Source: Dehalococcoidia bacterium
GTDB lineage: Bacteria; Chloroflexota; Dehalococcoidia; UBA2979
Length of the DNA: 38,425 nt
NCBI GenBank assembly: GCA_009379925.1
Contig: WHSU01000031.1
Coordinates: 1-38,425 of the forward strand
Direction: 5' to 3'
Shown: positions 15,529 to 27,157 of the stretch, piece after piece
How positions within the stretch are numbered: position 1 is the stretch's first letter
Layout of the letters: each line of letters opens with the position of its first letter
Made by a program: the position numbers and the translations under genes
The notes under the pieces: generated by a model
What the model was told of the DNA's origin: nothing
The model's input: the letters and a program-made list of their open reading frames with translations, nothing else
Database searches by the model: none

Positions 15529-16068
15529 ATGGTGGACGCGGCTTTCGATGTGGCGCGGTTGCGGGGGCTGATCCGGGAGATTCCGGACTTTCCGGCGCCG
15601 CGGGTGCTGTTTCGCGACATCACGCCGCTGCTGCACGACCCGGCCGCGTTGCGCTGGACGAACGACTGCCTGGCGGGGCTCGCGCGGGAGATGGGCGCCG
15701 AGGTGGTGGCGGGCGTCGAGTCGCGGGGGTTCATCTTTGGCGTGCCGGTGGCGGAGCGCCTGGCGGCGCCGTTCGTGCCGGTGCGGAAGCCGGGCAAGCT
15801 GCCCGGGCCGTACGCCTCGGTGTTCTACCAGCTGGAGTACGGGCAGGGCTCGCTGGAACTACACCGCGACCCGTCCGTCGAGGGCCGGCGCGTGGTGGTC
15901 GTCGACGACCTGCTGGCGACGGGCGGCACGGCCGCCGCGACGGCGCGGCTGGTCGAGGAGCTGGGGGGGACAGTGGCGGGCTGTGTCTTCGCGATTGAGC
16001 TGGCAGCCCTCGGTGGCCGCGCGCACCTCGAGGGGTACCGGGTAGAGTCGCTGGTCCGCTTCGACTGA
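15529..16068 (+). CDS. apt: Adenine phosphoribosyltransferase
   Basis: 179 aa. Converts adenine and PRPP to AMP. IREIPDFPAPRVLFRDITPLL at the start is the Apt hallmark (FP..GI.FRDITPLL). VAGVESRGFIFG binds the base, VRKPGKLPG is the flexible loop, and VVVVDDLLATGGT (122-134) is the PRPP loop. It belongs functionally with the methylthioadenosine genes further right, because MTA phosphorylase releases adenine. It has no ribosome site and probably a leaderless mRNA. Confidence 0.95.
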   Translation: MVDAAFDVARLRGLIREIPDFPAPRVLFRDITPLLHDPAALRWTNDCLAGLAREMGAEVVAGVESRGFIFGVPVAERLAAPFVPVRKPGKLPGPYASVFYQLEYGQGSLELHRDPSVEGRRVVVVDDLLATGGTAAATARLVEELGGTVAGCVFAIELAALGGRAHLEGYRVESLVRFD

Positions 16069-16131
16069 ATCGATGGGTGCGGGACGCTTCGAGGCGCGCC
16101 GCGGCCGTTGCCAGGGCACTGAGGCGTTGTC

Positions 16132-16584
16132 TCACCGCTCGCGTTCCTGTAGTCCGTTGAGCAACGTGCGCAGGCTTGAGCGCAGGTGCTCCAGCTCCGC
16201 GGCGCCGAGCACGTCCGCCCACTCCGCCTCGACGCGCCGCCCCGCCGCCACGGCCACCGATGGCACTCCCCGGCCGCGCTCGGTGAGGAACACCAGCCGC
16301 GCGCGGCGGTCCGTGGGGTCCGGGCGGCGTTCGACGTAGCCCGCGCGCTCAAGTTCCGCGACTGACTGGGCCATGGACTGCTTGCGGACGCCGGCGAGGC
16401 GCGCGAGCGCGCCCACCTGGATGCCCTCGGGCGGGACAAAGGGGAAGACGTTGGCGTGCGGCGGCCGGATGTCGTCGAAGCCGGCCTCCGTCAGCGCGGC
16501 GTCGACATCGCGACCGTGCCGCTGGGCCAGCAGCCGCAGCAAGAGCCCGACGACGGGGCGGGCGGTCAAACCATCATCGGGCAT
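16132..16584 (-). CDS. MarR-family transcriptional regulator
   Basis: 150 aa. Winged-helix MarR fold: VGLLLRLLAQRHGRDVDAAL, QVGALARLAGVRKQSMAQSVAELERAGYVERRPDPTDRRARLVFLTERG (recognition helix and wing with the typical DxRxR), then a dimerisation helix. The long first helix pairs it with MarR/OhrR proteins. No reactive cysteine is present in the core, so peroxide sensing is unlikely. ATG 16584 is chosen because homology starts there and upstream codons cross the operator region. It is divergent from a second winged-helix gene, with palindromes between them. Confidence 0.85.
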   Translation of the reverse strand: MPDDGLTARPVVGLLLRLLAQRHGRDVDAALTEAGFDDIRPPHANVFPFVPPEGIQVGALARLAGVRKQSMAQSVAELERAGYVERRPDPTDRRARLVFLTERGRGVPSVAVAAGRRVEAEWADVLGAAELEHLRSSLRTLLNGLQERER

Positions 16585-16587
16585 ATT

Positions 16588-16639
16588 GACAGGTACCTGC
16601 CTACTGTCGCATCCTGTCTGAAGTAGACAGGTATCTGTC
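16588..16639. promoter_or_regulatory. Paired palindromic operators between the divergent regulators
   Basis: Two related palindromes, CAGGTACCTG (16590-16599) and GACAGGTATCTGTC (16626-16639), lie with centres 38 bp apart. A third, overlapping repeat CCTGTCT-GAAGT-AGACAGG spans 16613-16631. All share ACAGGTA/TACCTGT half sites. The first lies just upstream of the marR start codon. This is a likely autoregulatory MarR binding region controlling both directions. Confidence 0.65.
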
Positions 16640-16673
16640 GATACTACCGCGAAGACCGAAATGGAGCACCCAG

Positions 16674-17126
16674 ATGACACAGACTAACAGCAGGCCGGTC
16701 CCGTTCGGACGCGCGCTCGGGGAAGCGTACCGGAGCGCCGACGCGCTCCACCTCCGCGCGCTCGAGCAGGCGGGTACCGCCTTCGACTCGTGGGTCGTCT
16801 TCACGCTGCTGGGCGACCACGACGGCGCCGCGGCGCGCCCCTGGCTCATCGCCGACCTCGCGCGCCGGCTCCGCAAGCCCGCCACCGAGGTCGACGAGCA
16901 CCTCGACGGCATGCTCCGCGCAGGTTTCCTCCGCATCGAGGACGCCGAGGGCGAGGCGCGCGTCGCCGTGACCGAAGACGGCGCGGCCCTCTTTGCGCGC
17001 GCCCGCGCGCTCGTCGCCGAGCTCACCGAGGCGCTCGTCGGCGCGGTCAAGCCGGCGGAACTAGCGACCGTGGTCCGCGTGCTTCGCGAGGTCGACGAGC
17101 GCGCACAGGTGCTGGCCCGCAGGTAG
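16674..17126 (+). CDS. MarR-like winged-helix protein
   Basis: 150 aa. A helix with RALGEAYRSADALHLRALEQ is followed by TAFDSWVVFTLLGDHDG, a helix-turn-helix WLIADLARRLRKPATEVDEHLDGMLRAGFLRIED and a short wing EARVAVTEDG, then a dimerisation helix. The plan is that of MarR proteins but the wing lacks the common DxRxR. The gene starts 90 bp from the divergent marR across shared palindromes, so it may be its main target or a co-regulator. ATG 16674 follows GGAG by about eight bases. Confidence 0.65.
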   Translation: MTQTNSRPVPFGRALGEAYRSADALHLRALEQAGTAFDSWVVFTLLGDHDGAAARPWLIADLARRLRKPATEVDEHLDGMLRAGFLRIEDAEGEARVAVTEDGAALFARARALVAELTEALVGAVKPAELATVVRVLREVDERAQVLARR

Positions 17127-17184
17127 CGCGGCATCGGGCCCTCCGGGCATGCCACCTCCTGACGAACATCCCGCTACCCCGCCG

Positions 17185-17190
17185 TATCAT
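17185..17190 (+). promoter_or_regulatory. -10 box of a possible leaderless mtnA promoter
   Basis: TATCAT ends seven bases before ATG 17198. No Shine-Dalgarno sequence is present. A -35 box at proper distance is weak (CTGACG at 17159-17164 is 20 bases away). Confidence 0.35.
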
Positions 17191-17197
17191 TGGCCGC

Positions 17198-18286
17198 ATG
17201 ACTGCTCCCTACGAGCCTCCGTACGAGCCGATCGCCTGGGTCGACCGCTGCGTGCGGCTGCTCGACCAGACGCTGCTGCCGCACGAGGTGCGCTACATCG
17301 ACCTCCCGACCGTCGAGGCGGTGGCGGAGGCCATCGAGGTGATGCGGGTTCGAGGGGCGCCGGCTATCGGCATCACGGCGGCTTACGGGCTGGCGCTGGC
17401 CGCCTGCCTCGCGGCGCCGGGCGCGGACGGCTCGGTGCTGCGGGCCGTCGAGGACGCCGCCGTGCGCCTCGGTGCGACGCGGCCGACAGCAGTGAACCTG
17501 CGCTGGGCGCTCGACCGCGTGACGGCTCGCGTCCGGGAGGCGACCGGTGACGCCTCGGCGGTGGCGGCGGCCATTGAGGAAGCGCAGCGCATCCACGAGG
17601 AGCAGCGACGCGCGGATGAGGCGATGGCCGGCGCGGGCGCGAACCTGCTCGCTCCCGGCTCGACGGTCCTTACGCATTGCAACACCGGGGCGCTGGCGAC
17701 GGGCGGTCTGGGCACGGCGCTGGGCGTGATCATCGAGGGCTACCGGCGCGGACTGGTGCGTCACGTGCTCGTCGATGAGACACGCCCGCGGTTGCAGGGC
17801 GCGCGGCTGACCGCGTGGGAACTTGCGCAGCACGGCGTGCCGCACGAGGTGATCGCGGACGGCGCCGCGGCCTCGCTGATGGCCGGCGGCGAGGTGGCCG
17901 CGGTGATCGTCGGCGCGGACCGCATCGCGGCGAACGGCGACACGGCGAACAAGGTCGGGACGTACGGCGCGGCCATCGCGGCGCGCTACCACAGCGTTCC
18001 GTTTTATGTCGCGGCGCCTCTCAGCACCGTCGACCCGGCGACACCGAGCGGCGGGGCGATCCCCATCGAGGAGCGGGACGCCTCGGAAGTGCTCGCCGTC
18101 GATGGCCACCCGGTGGCGCCCGAGGGCACGCGGGCGCGGAACCCGGCGTTCGATGTGACGCCCGCGGCGCTCATCGATGGCATCGTCACGGAGCGGGGCG
18201 TGCTGCGGCCGCCCTTCGCCACCTCGATCGCCTCGGCCCTGGCGGAGGCGCTGGCGGGCGCCGTCCCGGGCACCGCGGGGGGCTAA
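17198..18286 (+). CDS. mtnA: S-methyl-5-thioribose-1-phosphate isomerase
   Basis: 362 aa. Isomerises methylthioribose-1-P to methylthioribulose-1-P in methionine salvage. Marks: VRGAPAIGITAAYGLAL, LTHCNTGALATGG with the catalytic cysteine, VDETRPRLQGARLTAWEL, VGADRIAANGDTANKVGTY with the catalytic aspartate, and NPAFDVTPAALIDGIVTERG at the end. It belongs to the aIF2B/MtnA family; the intact TRP..QG and GAD..NGD motifs favour MtnA over ribose-1,5-bisphosphate isomerase. The MTA phosphorylase gene 0.6 kb downstream makes its substrate. Confidence 0.95.
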   Translation: MTAPYEPPYEPIAWVDRCVRLLDQTLLPHEVRYIDLPTVEAVAEAIEVMRVRGAPAIGITAAYGLALAACLAAPGADGSVLRAVEDAAVRLGATRPTAVNLRWALDRVTARVREATGDASAVAAAIEEAQRIHEEQRRADEAMAGAGANLLAPGSTVLTHCNTGALATGGLGTALGVIIEGYRRGLVRHVLVDETRPRLQGARLTAWELAQHGVPHEVIADGAAASLMAGGEVAAVIVGADRIAANGDTANKVGTYGAAIAARYHSVPFYVAAPLSTVDPATPSGGAIPIEERDASEVLAVDGHPVAPEGTRARNPAFDVTPAALIDGIVTERGVLRPPFATSIASALAEALAGAVPGTAGG

Positions 18287-18294
18287 CCAACGCG

Positions 18295-18807
18295 ATGCCA
18301 TTGACGCGAGCGACAAGCATCCAGGTGGAGCGGGCGGGCTTCTGGTTCTTCGCCGAGTGGCACGTCACGACCTCGGACGGCGCGTCCTTCCGTGTCCCTT
18401 CGCGGCGGCTACGGGACACCTCACCGGTGCGGGCCGGCGAGCAGGGCGCACGGACGCTGTGGCACGTCGACGGCGAGTGGTACTGGGACACGGACGGCCT
18501 GACGGCGGAGGAGGTCGAGCTGACGCTGTGGGACCGTGACCGCAAGCGGGAGGCACGCTTCGAGCGGCTTCGGAAGGTGCGGGCGCGCGAAGAGGACCTG
18601 GCCAGCGCCCGACGCGAGCGCATCCCGGACGAGGTGCGCGCGTTCGTCTGGCATCGTGACGACGGGCGCTGCACGCAGTGCGGCGCGGAGGACGACCTGC
18701 AGTTCGACCACGTGATCCCGGTGGCGAAGGGCGGCGGGAACGCGCCGGAGAACATCCAGGTGCTCTGCGGCGACTGCAACCGCGCGAAGAGCGACTCGAT
18801 CGTGTGA
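18295..18807 (+). CDS. HNH endonuclease-family protein
   Basis: 170 aa. The C-terminal part (about 112-165) is an HNH domain: AFVWHRDDGRC-TQC with C126 and C129, QFDHVIPVAKGGGN with H139, PENIQVLCGDCNRAKSD with N153, C158 and C161. The two CxxC pairs bind zinc and DHV..N..H-type residues bind the catalytic metal. The N-terminal 110 residues (beta-rich, then a charged helix DRDRKREARFERLRKVRARE) are unfamiliar. It starts eight bases after mtnA without a ribosome site, so it is probably co-transcribed. The target is unknown; no mobile element borders are seen. Confidence 0.85.
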   Translation: MPLTRATSIQVERAGFWFFAEWHVTTSDGASFRVPSRRLRDTSPVRAGEQGARTLWHVDGEWYWDTDGLTAEEVELTLWDRDRKREARFERLRKVRAREEDLASARRERIPDEVRAFVWHRDDGRCTQCGAEDDLQFDHVIPVAKGGGNAPENIQVLCGDCNRAKSDSIV

Positions 18808-18897
18808 CGGAGCGCCTCGGAGCGAACGCCGTACCCCTTGCCGGACAGCGCCGGAAGGGGCAACCTCTGACATCAGCGGCGGGCGAGGGCGGGGAAC

Positions 18898-22012
<3,115 letters not shown>

Positions 22013-22038
22013 CCCTCGATGGCGCCCACAGCACCGCC

Positions 22039-22070
22039 GCCGGCCTGCGTACCCGGGTACGCGGGCCGGC
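22039..22070. other. Long hairpin between ahcY and metK
   Basis: A 32-base near-perfect palindrome: GCCGGCC, T-G wobble, then GCGTACCC meeting GGGTACGC at the centre. It ends 19 bases before the metK ATG and 10 bases before the ribosome site GAAGGA. It could terminate ahcY transcripts or control metK translation. It does not match SAM or SAH riboswitches that I know. Confidence 0.55.
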
Positions 22071-22089
22071 GCGCAGCGAAGGAAGACCG

Positions 22090-23340
22090 ATGCCCGACTC
22101 GTCCCACGCCAGCTCGTTCATGTCCGCGCCCTCGCTGATGTTCACCAGCGAGTCGGTCACGGAGGGTCACCCGGACAAGCTCTGTGACCAGGTGTCCGAC
22201 GCGGTCCTGGATGCCCTGCTGCATGAGGACCCGACCGCGCGCGTCGCCTGTGAGACGGCGACGACCACCGGGACGATCTGGGTGTTCGGCGAGATCACGA
22301 CCAGCGCCTACATCGACATCGAGACCGTGGTCCGCGACACGGTGCGGAAGATCGGGTACGTCGGCTCCGACATCGGGTTCGACGCGAACACGTGCGGCGT
22401 GCTGACGTCGATCAAGGAGCAGTCGACGGACATCAAGCAGGGCGTGGACCGCGCCCTGGAGGCGCGCGAGACGGCCGGCGAGGTCGACCCACATGACCTC
22501 GCGGGTGCGGGCGACCAGGGGATGATGATCGGCTACGCGTGCAACGAGACCGAGGAGTACATGCCCCTGGGGATCTCGCTGGCGCACCGGCTCACGCGGC
22601 GGCTGGCCGAACTGCGCAAGAGCGGCCAGCTCCCGTACCTGCGGCCGGACGGCAAGTCGCAGGTCACCGTGGAGTATGCGTACGGCGTCCCGCGCCGCCT
22701 GGAGGCCGTCGTCATCTCCACACAGCACGCCCCCGAGGTCAGCGAGGACGTGCTACAACGCGACGTCGAGCAGCTCGTGATCCGGACGGTCTGCCCGCCG
22801 GAACTGCTGGACGACACCAAGATCTACGTGAACCCCACGGGGCGCTTCGTGACCGGCGGCCCCATGGGCGACGCCGGTCTGACCGGCCGCAAGATCATCG
22901 TCGACACATACGGCGGGATGGCGCGGCACGGGGGCGGCGCATTCAGCGGCAAGGACCCCTCGAAGGTCGACCGGTCGGCTGCATACGCGGCTCGCCACGT
23001 CGCGAAGAACATCGTCGCGTCGGGCATCGCGGAGCGCTTCGAGCTGCAGGTCTCCTACGCCATCGGTGTCGCGCATCCCACCTCGATCGCGTTCGAGGCC
23101 TTCGGCACGGCGGCCATCGATGAGGCGGAAATCGATCGGCTGATCCACAAGCACTTCGACCTGCGGCCGGCGGCGATCATCGAGCGGTTCGGTCTGCGGC
23201 GGCCGATCTACCTCCAGACGGCGTCCTACGGGCACTTCGGGCGACCCGACCTCGAGCTTCCGTGGGAGCAGCTGGATGTCGCGGACGCCCTGCGCCAGGA
23301 GGCGGGCCTCGAGGGCGTCGAAACGGATCAGGTATCTTAG
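22090..23340 (+). CDS. metK: S-adenosylmethionine synthase
   Basis: 416 aa. Makes SAM from methionine and ATP. Marks: [49 protein letters not shown], the loop [19 protein letters not shown], the phosphate motif [19 protein letters not shown], and C-terminal TASYGHFGR. The first 15 residues are a short extension; an internal ATG at 22120 would remove ten of them. ATG 22090 follows GAAGGA. With ahcY, mtnP and mtnA it closes the SAM and methylthioadenosine cycles. Confidence 0.97.
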   Translation: MPDSSHASSFMSAPSLMFTSESVTEGHPDKLCDQVSDAVLDALLHEDPTARVACETATTTGTIWVFGEITTSAYIDIETVVRDTVRKIGYVGSDIGFDANTCGVLTSIKEQSTDIKQGVDRALEARETAGEVDPHDLAGAGDQGMMIGYACNETEEYMPLGISLAHRLTRRLAELRKSGQLPYLRPDGKSQVTVEYAYGVPRRLEAVVISTQHAPEVSEDVLQRDVEQLVIRTVCPPELLDDTKIYVNPTGRFVTGGPMGDAGLTGRKIIVDTYGGMARHGGGAFSGKDPSKVDRSAAYAARHVAKNIVASGIAERFELQVSYAIGVAHPTSIAFEAFGTAAIDEAEIDRLIHKHFDLRPAAIIERFGLRRPIYLQTASYGHFGRPDLELPWEQLDVADALRQEAGLEGVETDQVS

Positions 23341-23360
23341 CGATATCGGCCCTCGCCGCT

Positions 23361-23390
23361 TTGGACGGCAGCGAAAAGCCGGTCTACGAT
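23361..23390 (+). promoter_or_regulatory. Leaderless promoter of the sugar nucleotidyltransferase gene
   Basis: TTGGAC (23361-23366), 18-base spacer, TACGAT (23385-23390), then six bases to ATG 23397. No ribosome site lies between, so the mRNA probably starts at the ATG. Confidence 0.6.
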
Positions 23391-23396
23391 CGCGAA

Positions 23397-24404
23397 ATGC
23401 GAGCAATCGTGCTGGTGGGCGGCGAGGGGACGCGTCTGCGTCCGCTGACCTGGCGCACCCCCAAGCAACTCGTCCCGGTCCTCAACCGTCCGCTGCTGGA
23501 GCATCTGATGCTCCACCTGCGCGAGTACGAGGTCACCCGCGTCACCCTGGCCATGACCAACCGGAACGCGCTGATCCGCGACACCTTCGGGGACGGCGCC
23601 GCGCTGGGCATCGAGCTGGACTACGCCTACGAGGACACGCCGCTCGGCTCCGGCGGAGCGATCGCCTCCGTGGCCGCGGGGTGGGACGAGCCGTTCCTCG
23701 TATGTAACGGCGACATCGTCACGGACCTCGACCTGCGCGCGATGATCGAGGCGCACCGAACGGCGGGCGCGGAGCTGTCCATGCACCTACACGAGGTGGA
23801 CGACCCCTCATCCTTCGGCGTCGCCGTCGTCGATGACGGTGGCCGCATCACCCGCTTCGTCGAGAAACCACCGCGCGAGAGCGCTCCGTCACGACTGATC
23901 AACGCGGGCACGTGGCTCTTCGAGCCCGGGCTGCTCGCGGAGATGGACGCGACCGCGTTCAACCGCGTCGAGGACACGCTCTTCCCCCGGTTGTGCGAGG
24001 AGCGGCGAGCGATCGTCGGCTTCCAACAGCCGGGCTACTGGCGGGACATCGGGAATCCGGAGGCGCTGCGGCTGGTCAACCTCGAACTCGCGACGCGCGA
24101 GGCGGCCGGCGTCGTGCAGGGCGAGGGCTGCGAGGTCGCGGCCGACGCGGCCATCGAGGCGCCCTCGGTACTGGGCGCGGCGTGCCGCCTCGAGGCGTCC
24201 GCGCGCGTGGAACGCAGTCTGCTCTGGGACGGGGTCTGCCTTGGACAGGGCGCCACCGTCCGTGATTCGGTGCTCGGTCCCGGCGTCACCGTCGAGGCCG
24301 GGGCGATCGTCGACCGGTCCGTCGTCGCGCACGGGGCCACGGTGGCCGCCGGTGCGCGCCTGGAGGGCGCGTCGGTCGAACCCGACGCCCGTTACGAAGA
24401 CTAG
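23397..24404 (+). CDS. NDP-sugar pyrophosphorylase (mannose-1-phosphate guanylyltransferase-like)
   Basis: 335 aa. Nucleotidyltransferase domain (1-230) with AIVLVGGEGTRLRPLTWRTPK, where the lysine of TPK binds phosphate, EDTPLGSGGAI, VCNGDIVTDLD (metal aspartate), FVEKP and NAGTWLF. Residues about 245-335 are a left-handed beta-helix of hexapeptide repeats (SVLGAACRLEASARVERSLL ... VTVEAGAIVDRSVV). The order is that of bacterial/archaeal GDP-mannose or UDP/ADP-glucose pyrophosphorylases; the nucleotide cannot be fixed from sequence. The phosphohexomutase gene starts nine bases downstream and would supply the sugar-1-phosphate. Confidence 0.88.
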   Translation: MRAIVLVGGEGTRLRPLTWRTPKQLVPVLNRPLLEHLMLHLREYEVTRVTLAMTNRNALIRDTFGDGAALGIELDYAYEDTPLGSGGAIASVAAGWDEPFLVCNGDIVTDLDLRAMIEAHRTAGAELSMHLHEVDDPSSFGVAVVDDGGRITRFVEKPPRESAPSRLINAGTWLFEPGLLAEMDATAFNRVEDTLFPRLCEERRAIVGFQQPGYWRDIGNPEALRLVNLELATREAAGVVQGEGCEVAADAAIEAPSVLGAACRLEASARVERSLLWDGVCLGQGATVRDSVLGPGVTVEAGAIVDRSVVAHGATVAAGARLEGASVEPDARYED

Positions 24405-24412
24405 AGGGCTGA

Positions 24413-25855
24413 ATGACTCCCACCGCTCCCGAAATCAAGTTCGGCACCGATGGCTGGCGCGCCATCCTTGCGGACGACTACACGTTCGACAACGTACGCG
24501 CGGTCGCCCAGGCGACCGCGGAGTACATGCGCCGGCATGACCTCGCCTCGCAGGGTGTCGTCATCGGTTACGACACGCGCTTCCTCTCCGGCACCTTCGC
24601 CGGCGCGGTCGCCGAGGTGATGGCCGCGAACGATATCCCCGTCGCGCTGACCTCGAACTTCGTGCCCACGCCAGCGCTCTCGCACGCCGTGCGGCAGCGC
24701 GAGGCGGGGCTGGGCGTGATGATCACCGCCAGCCACAACCCCGCTCGGTGGAACGGCTACAAGGTGAAGCCGTCCTACGGGGGTTCGGCGCCGGCCGAGG
24801 TCACGGGTGAGATCGAGCACGCGGTCCCCGGCATCATCACCGGCGACCGTGTCCGCAGCATGCCGCTTGGCGAGGCCGAGGCGAAGGGGCTCGTCGAGCG
24901 CTTCGACGGGCAGGCGCCGTATCTCAAGGCCCTGCGCGACTACGTGGACATGGAGGCGATCCGCAGCGCCAGCCTGAACGCGCTGTTCGACCCGATGTTC
25001 GGCGCCTCGCAGGGCTGGCTCACGGAGGCGCTGGGCGAGGGCGGGACGCGCATCCACGAGATCCATGGCGTCCGGAACCCCTCGTTCCCCGGCATCCGGG
25101 CGCCGGAGCCCATCGCCTCCAACCTCCACGAGTTCCTGGAGGAGCTGAAGGGCGGCGGCTACGACGTGGGCCTGGCGGCGGACGGCGATGGCGACCGCTT
25201 CGGCCTGGCGGACGAGCGCGGGCGGTTCATCACGCAGCTCCAGACGTTCGCGTTGCTCACGTACTACTTCCTGGAAGTACGCGGCGAGCGAGGGCCAATC
25301 ATCCGCTCGATCACGATGACCCGCATGGTGGACCGGCTTGGTGAGCAGTACGACTGCCCCGTCTACGAGACACCGGTCGGCTTCAAGTACCTGGGCCCGA
25401 AGATGATGGAGACGGACGGCATGATCGCCGGCGAGGAGTCCGGCGGCTCCGCCTTCCGGGGCCACATCCCGGAGCGCGACGGCGTGCTGGCGGGGCTGCT
25501 GATGCTCGACTGGATCGCGAAGACCGGCAAGCGCCCCTCGGAGCTGCTCGCGGAGCTGTACGAGCGCGTCGGGCCGCACGAGTACGACCGTGTGGACGTG
25601 ACCCTTCGCGCGGACGACCGGCCCGCCATCCTCCAGCGCATGGACGAGGTGGCCCCGGACACCATCGCCGGCCTCAAGGTGGAGTCGAAGGACACGCTGG
25701 ACGGCTACCGCTTCACGCTGGAGGGCGGCTGGTGGCTCCTCCTGCGCTTCTCCGGCACAGAGCCGTTGCTGCGCATCTACGCGGAGATGCCCGACATGGA
25801 ACTGGTCCAGGAGGCACTCCAGGCCGGCCAGGAACTGGCCGGGGTCGCGCTGTAG
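24413..25855 (+). CDS. Phosphohexomutase (phosphoglucomutase/phosphomannomutase)
   Basis: 480 aa, alpha-D-phosphohexomutase family, moving phosphate between C6 and C1 of hexoses. Domain 1 has FGTDGWRAI and the phosphoserine loop GVMITASHNP (S107), domain 2 the metal loop AADGDGDRFG, domain 3 the sugar loop GEESGGS, and domain 4 the phosphate loop LLRFSGTEPLLRIY. It follows the nucleotidyltransferase gene by eight bases with AGAGGG as ribosome site, so the pair makes NDP-sugars for glycans or glycogen-like polymers. Glucose versus mannose specificity is open. Confidence 0.93.
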   Translation: MTPTAPEIKFGTDGWRAILADDYTFDNVRAVAQATAEYMRRHDLASQGVVIGYDTRFLSGTFAGAVAEVMAANDIPVALTSNFVPTPALSHAVRQREAGLGVMITASHNPARWNGYKVKPSYGGSAPAEVTGEIEHAVPGIITGDRVRSMPLGEAEAKGLVERFDGQAPYLKALRDYVDMEAIRSASLNALFDPMFGASQGWLTEALGEGGTRIHEIHGVRNPSFPGIRAPEPIASNLHEFLEELKGGGYDVGLAADGDGDRFGLADERGRFITQLQTFALLTYYFLEVRGERGPIIRSITMTRMVDRLGEQYDCPVYETPVGFKYLGPKMMETDGMIAGEESGGSAFRGHIPERDGVLAGLLMLDWIAKTGKRPSELLAELYERVGPHEYDRVDVTLRADDRPAILQRMDEVAPDTIAGLKVESKDTLDGYRFTLEGGWWLLLRFSGTEPLLRIYAEMPDMELVQEALQAGQELAGVAL

Positions 25856-26014
25856 CGCGGCGCAGCCGGCTTGACCCTCGATTCCGCGTCAGACCCGTCG
25901 ACTGTTCGCGGTGACGAGGTTGTAGATCAATCAGCTCTCGGCCCAACTGGTATGCATAAGGGGTCCCTACGGTCGAGTCCACAGTGCAAGCGGGACAGGT
26001 ACGCCGTACGGTAT

Positions 26015-26305
26015 CTACCTAATCCGAGGAGGATCGTCGGGGCGGCCGATCGCCCAGACGTCGATGGCTCCCCCCACGCCCGGCGTAACGCTCACGTGGT
26101 AAACGATCCGGAAGTCGTCGTCGACATAGGCCGTCGCGATGGCAGGGGGAAACGGGAAGTAGAACTTTCGCTCGTTGTCGACGAAGGGATCCCGCTCAAG
26201 TTCGTCGAAGATCTCGTCCAGACGGCGCTGAACCTCAGCGGGGGCCCGCTCGTAGAAGTCTACGGCGGGCCCCCGGAAGTGGCTGCTAAACCGGAACTCG
26301 GTCAC
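26015..26305 (-). CDS. Putative ParE/RelE-type toxin
   Basis: 96 aa. FRFSSHFRGPAVDFYERAPAEVQRRLDEIFDELERDPF resembles the opening strand and two helices of RelE/ParE toxins. KFYFPFPPAIATAYVDDDFRIVYHVSV gives the central beta hairpin with the Y/R..V.Y pattern common in that fold. The usual catalytic residues cannot be placed with confidence. GTG 26305 lies nine bases after the stop of a small upstream gene with an acidic/basic helix, the layout of a type II toxin-antitoxin pair. It is the only accessory item next to the ribosomal block. Confidence 0.6.
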   Translation of the reverse strand: MTEFRFSSHFRGPAVDFYERAPAEVQRRLDEIFDELERDPFVDNERKFYFPFPPAIATAYVDDDFRIVYHVSVTPGVGGAIDVWAIGRPDDPPRIR

Positions 26306-26314
26306 GAAATGCGA

Positions 26315-26479
26315 CTACTTGCGCTTCAACTGATCGCGCGGGGTCGGCTCGATCCCGGCAGCCCACTCCCGAAAGGCTTCCCGGACATCAGCCATGAGTC
26401 GATCGTCGGCCATGGTCTCAGCCCGGATAACCTTGGCTCTCTCCTCGAGCATCAACTGGTCCTTAGTGCTGCTCGTCAT
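26315..26479 (-). CDS. Small helical protein, possible antitoxin of the RelE-like toxin
   Basis: 54 aa from ATG 26479, preceded by GGAAGGGA. Almost entirely helical: KDQLMLEERAKVIRAETMA, DDRLMADVREAFREWAAG, ending PTPRDQLKRK. No ribbon-helix-helix or AbrB pattern can be seen, so the DNA-binding half, if any, is not obvious. The role is inferred only from its position directly ahead of a RelE-like gene. Confidence 0.5.
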   Translation of the reverse strand: MTSSTKDQLMLEERAKVIRAETMADDRLMADVREAFREWAAGIEPTPRDQLKRK

Positions 26480-26758
26480 CTCGGTCCCTTCCCGTCCTCG
26501 ACCTGCTCGCGAGCGTAGCGCGGGCGAAGGCAACTGCCGATCGGAGTCCGCCCTATCACCTGACTCTCCGCCAGTGCGATGGTCGGCACCGGGTAGCTCG
26601 TACTTGAGGCTTAGACCCGAGATCGTGCGCCGCCCCAGCGTCTGGACGCTCGAACGGTCAGCGCGGAAGCGGTTCTACCACGTTTCGCGCCATAGCAACA
26701 ACTAGGTTCCTACACTCACCAATCGCTCCGCAACTAGAATGAATGTTCTGAAGCGTGC

Positions 26759-27154
26759 CTAGCGCTTGGTGAACTGCGGCGCCTTGCGGGCGCGCTTGAG
26801 GCCGGGCTTCTTGCGCTCCTTGACGCGGGGGTCGCGTGTGAGCAGGCCCTGCGCCCGCAGTGGGCGGCGGAAGCCCTCGTCGGCCACGAGCAGCGCGCGG
26901 GCAATGCCGTGGCGGATGGCGCCGGCCCAACCGGTGGTGCCGCCGCCTTCGACCTTCGCCTGCACGTTGAAGGCGCCCAGGTTCTCCGTGACGGCCAGCG
27001 GGCGCAGCATCTCCTGCCGAGCCGAGGCGCGCGGGATCACGTCCTCCATCGGGCGGCCGTTGATGACCACCGTGCCGTTACCGGGGTACAGGCGCACCCG
27101 CGCCACCGAGGTCTTGCGACGGCCGCGGCCGTAGAAATAGTGCTCGGTCGTCAT
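26759..27154 (-). CDS. rpsI: 30S ribosomal protein S9
   Basis: 131 aa. [22 protein letters not shown] at the start and the C-terminal [17 protein letters not shown], whose final Lys-Arg reaches the P-site tRNA, are diagnostic. It follows rplM by three bases, the universal rplM-rpsI pair, and is the last gene of the long minus-strand ribosomal block. Confidence 0.97.
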   Translation of the reverse strand: MTTEHYFYGRGRRKTSVARVRLYPGNGTVVINGRPMEDVIPRASARQEMLRPLAVTENLGAFNVQAKVEGGGTTGWAGAIRHGIARALLVADEGFRRPLRAQGLLTRDPRVKERKKPGLKRARKAPQFTKR

Positions 27155-27157
27155 CGA

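Noticed and set aside
22013..22089. SAM or SAH riboswitch ahead of metK
   Set aside because: Only a simple long hairpin is present; none of the conserved cores of the known SAM/SAH classes could be found.
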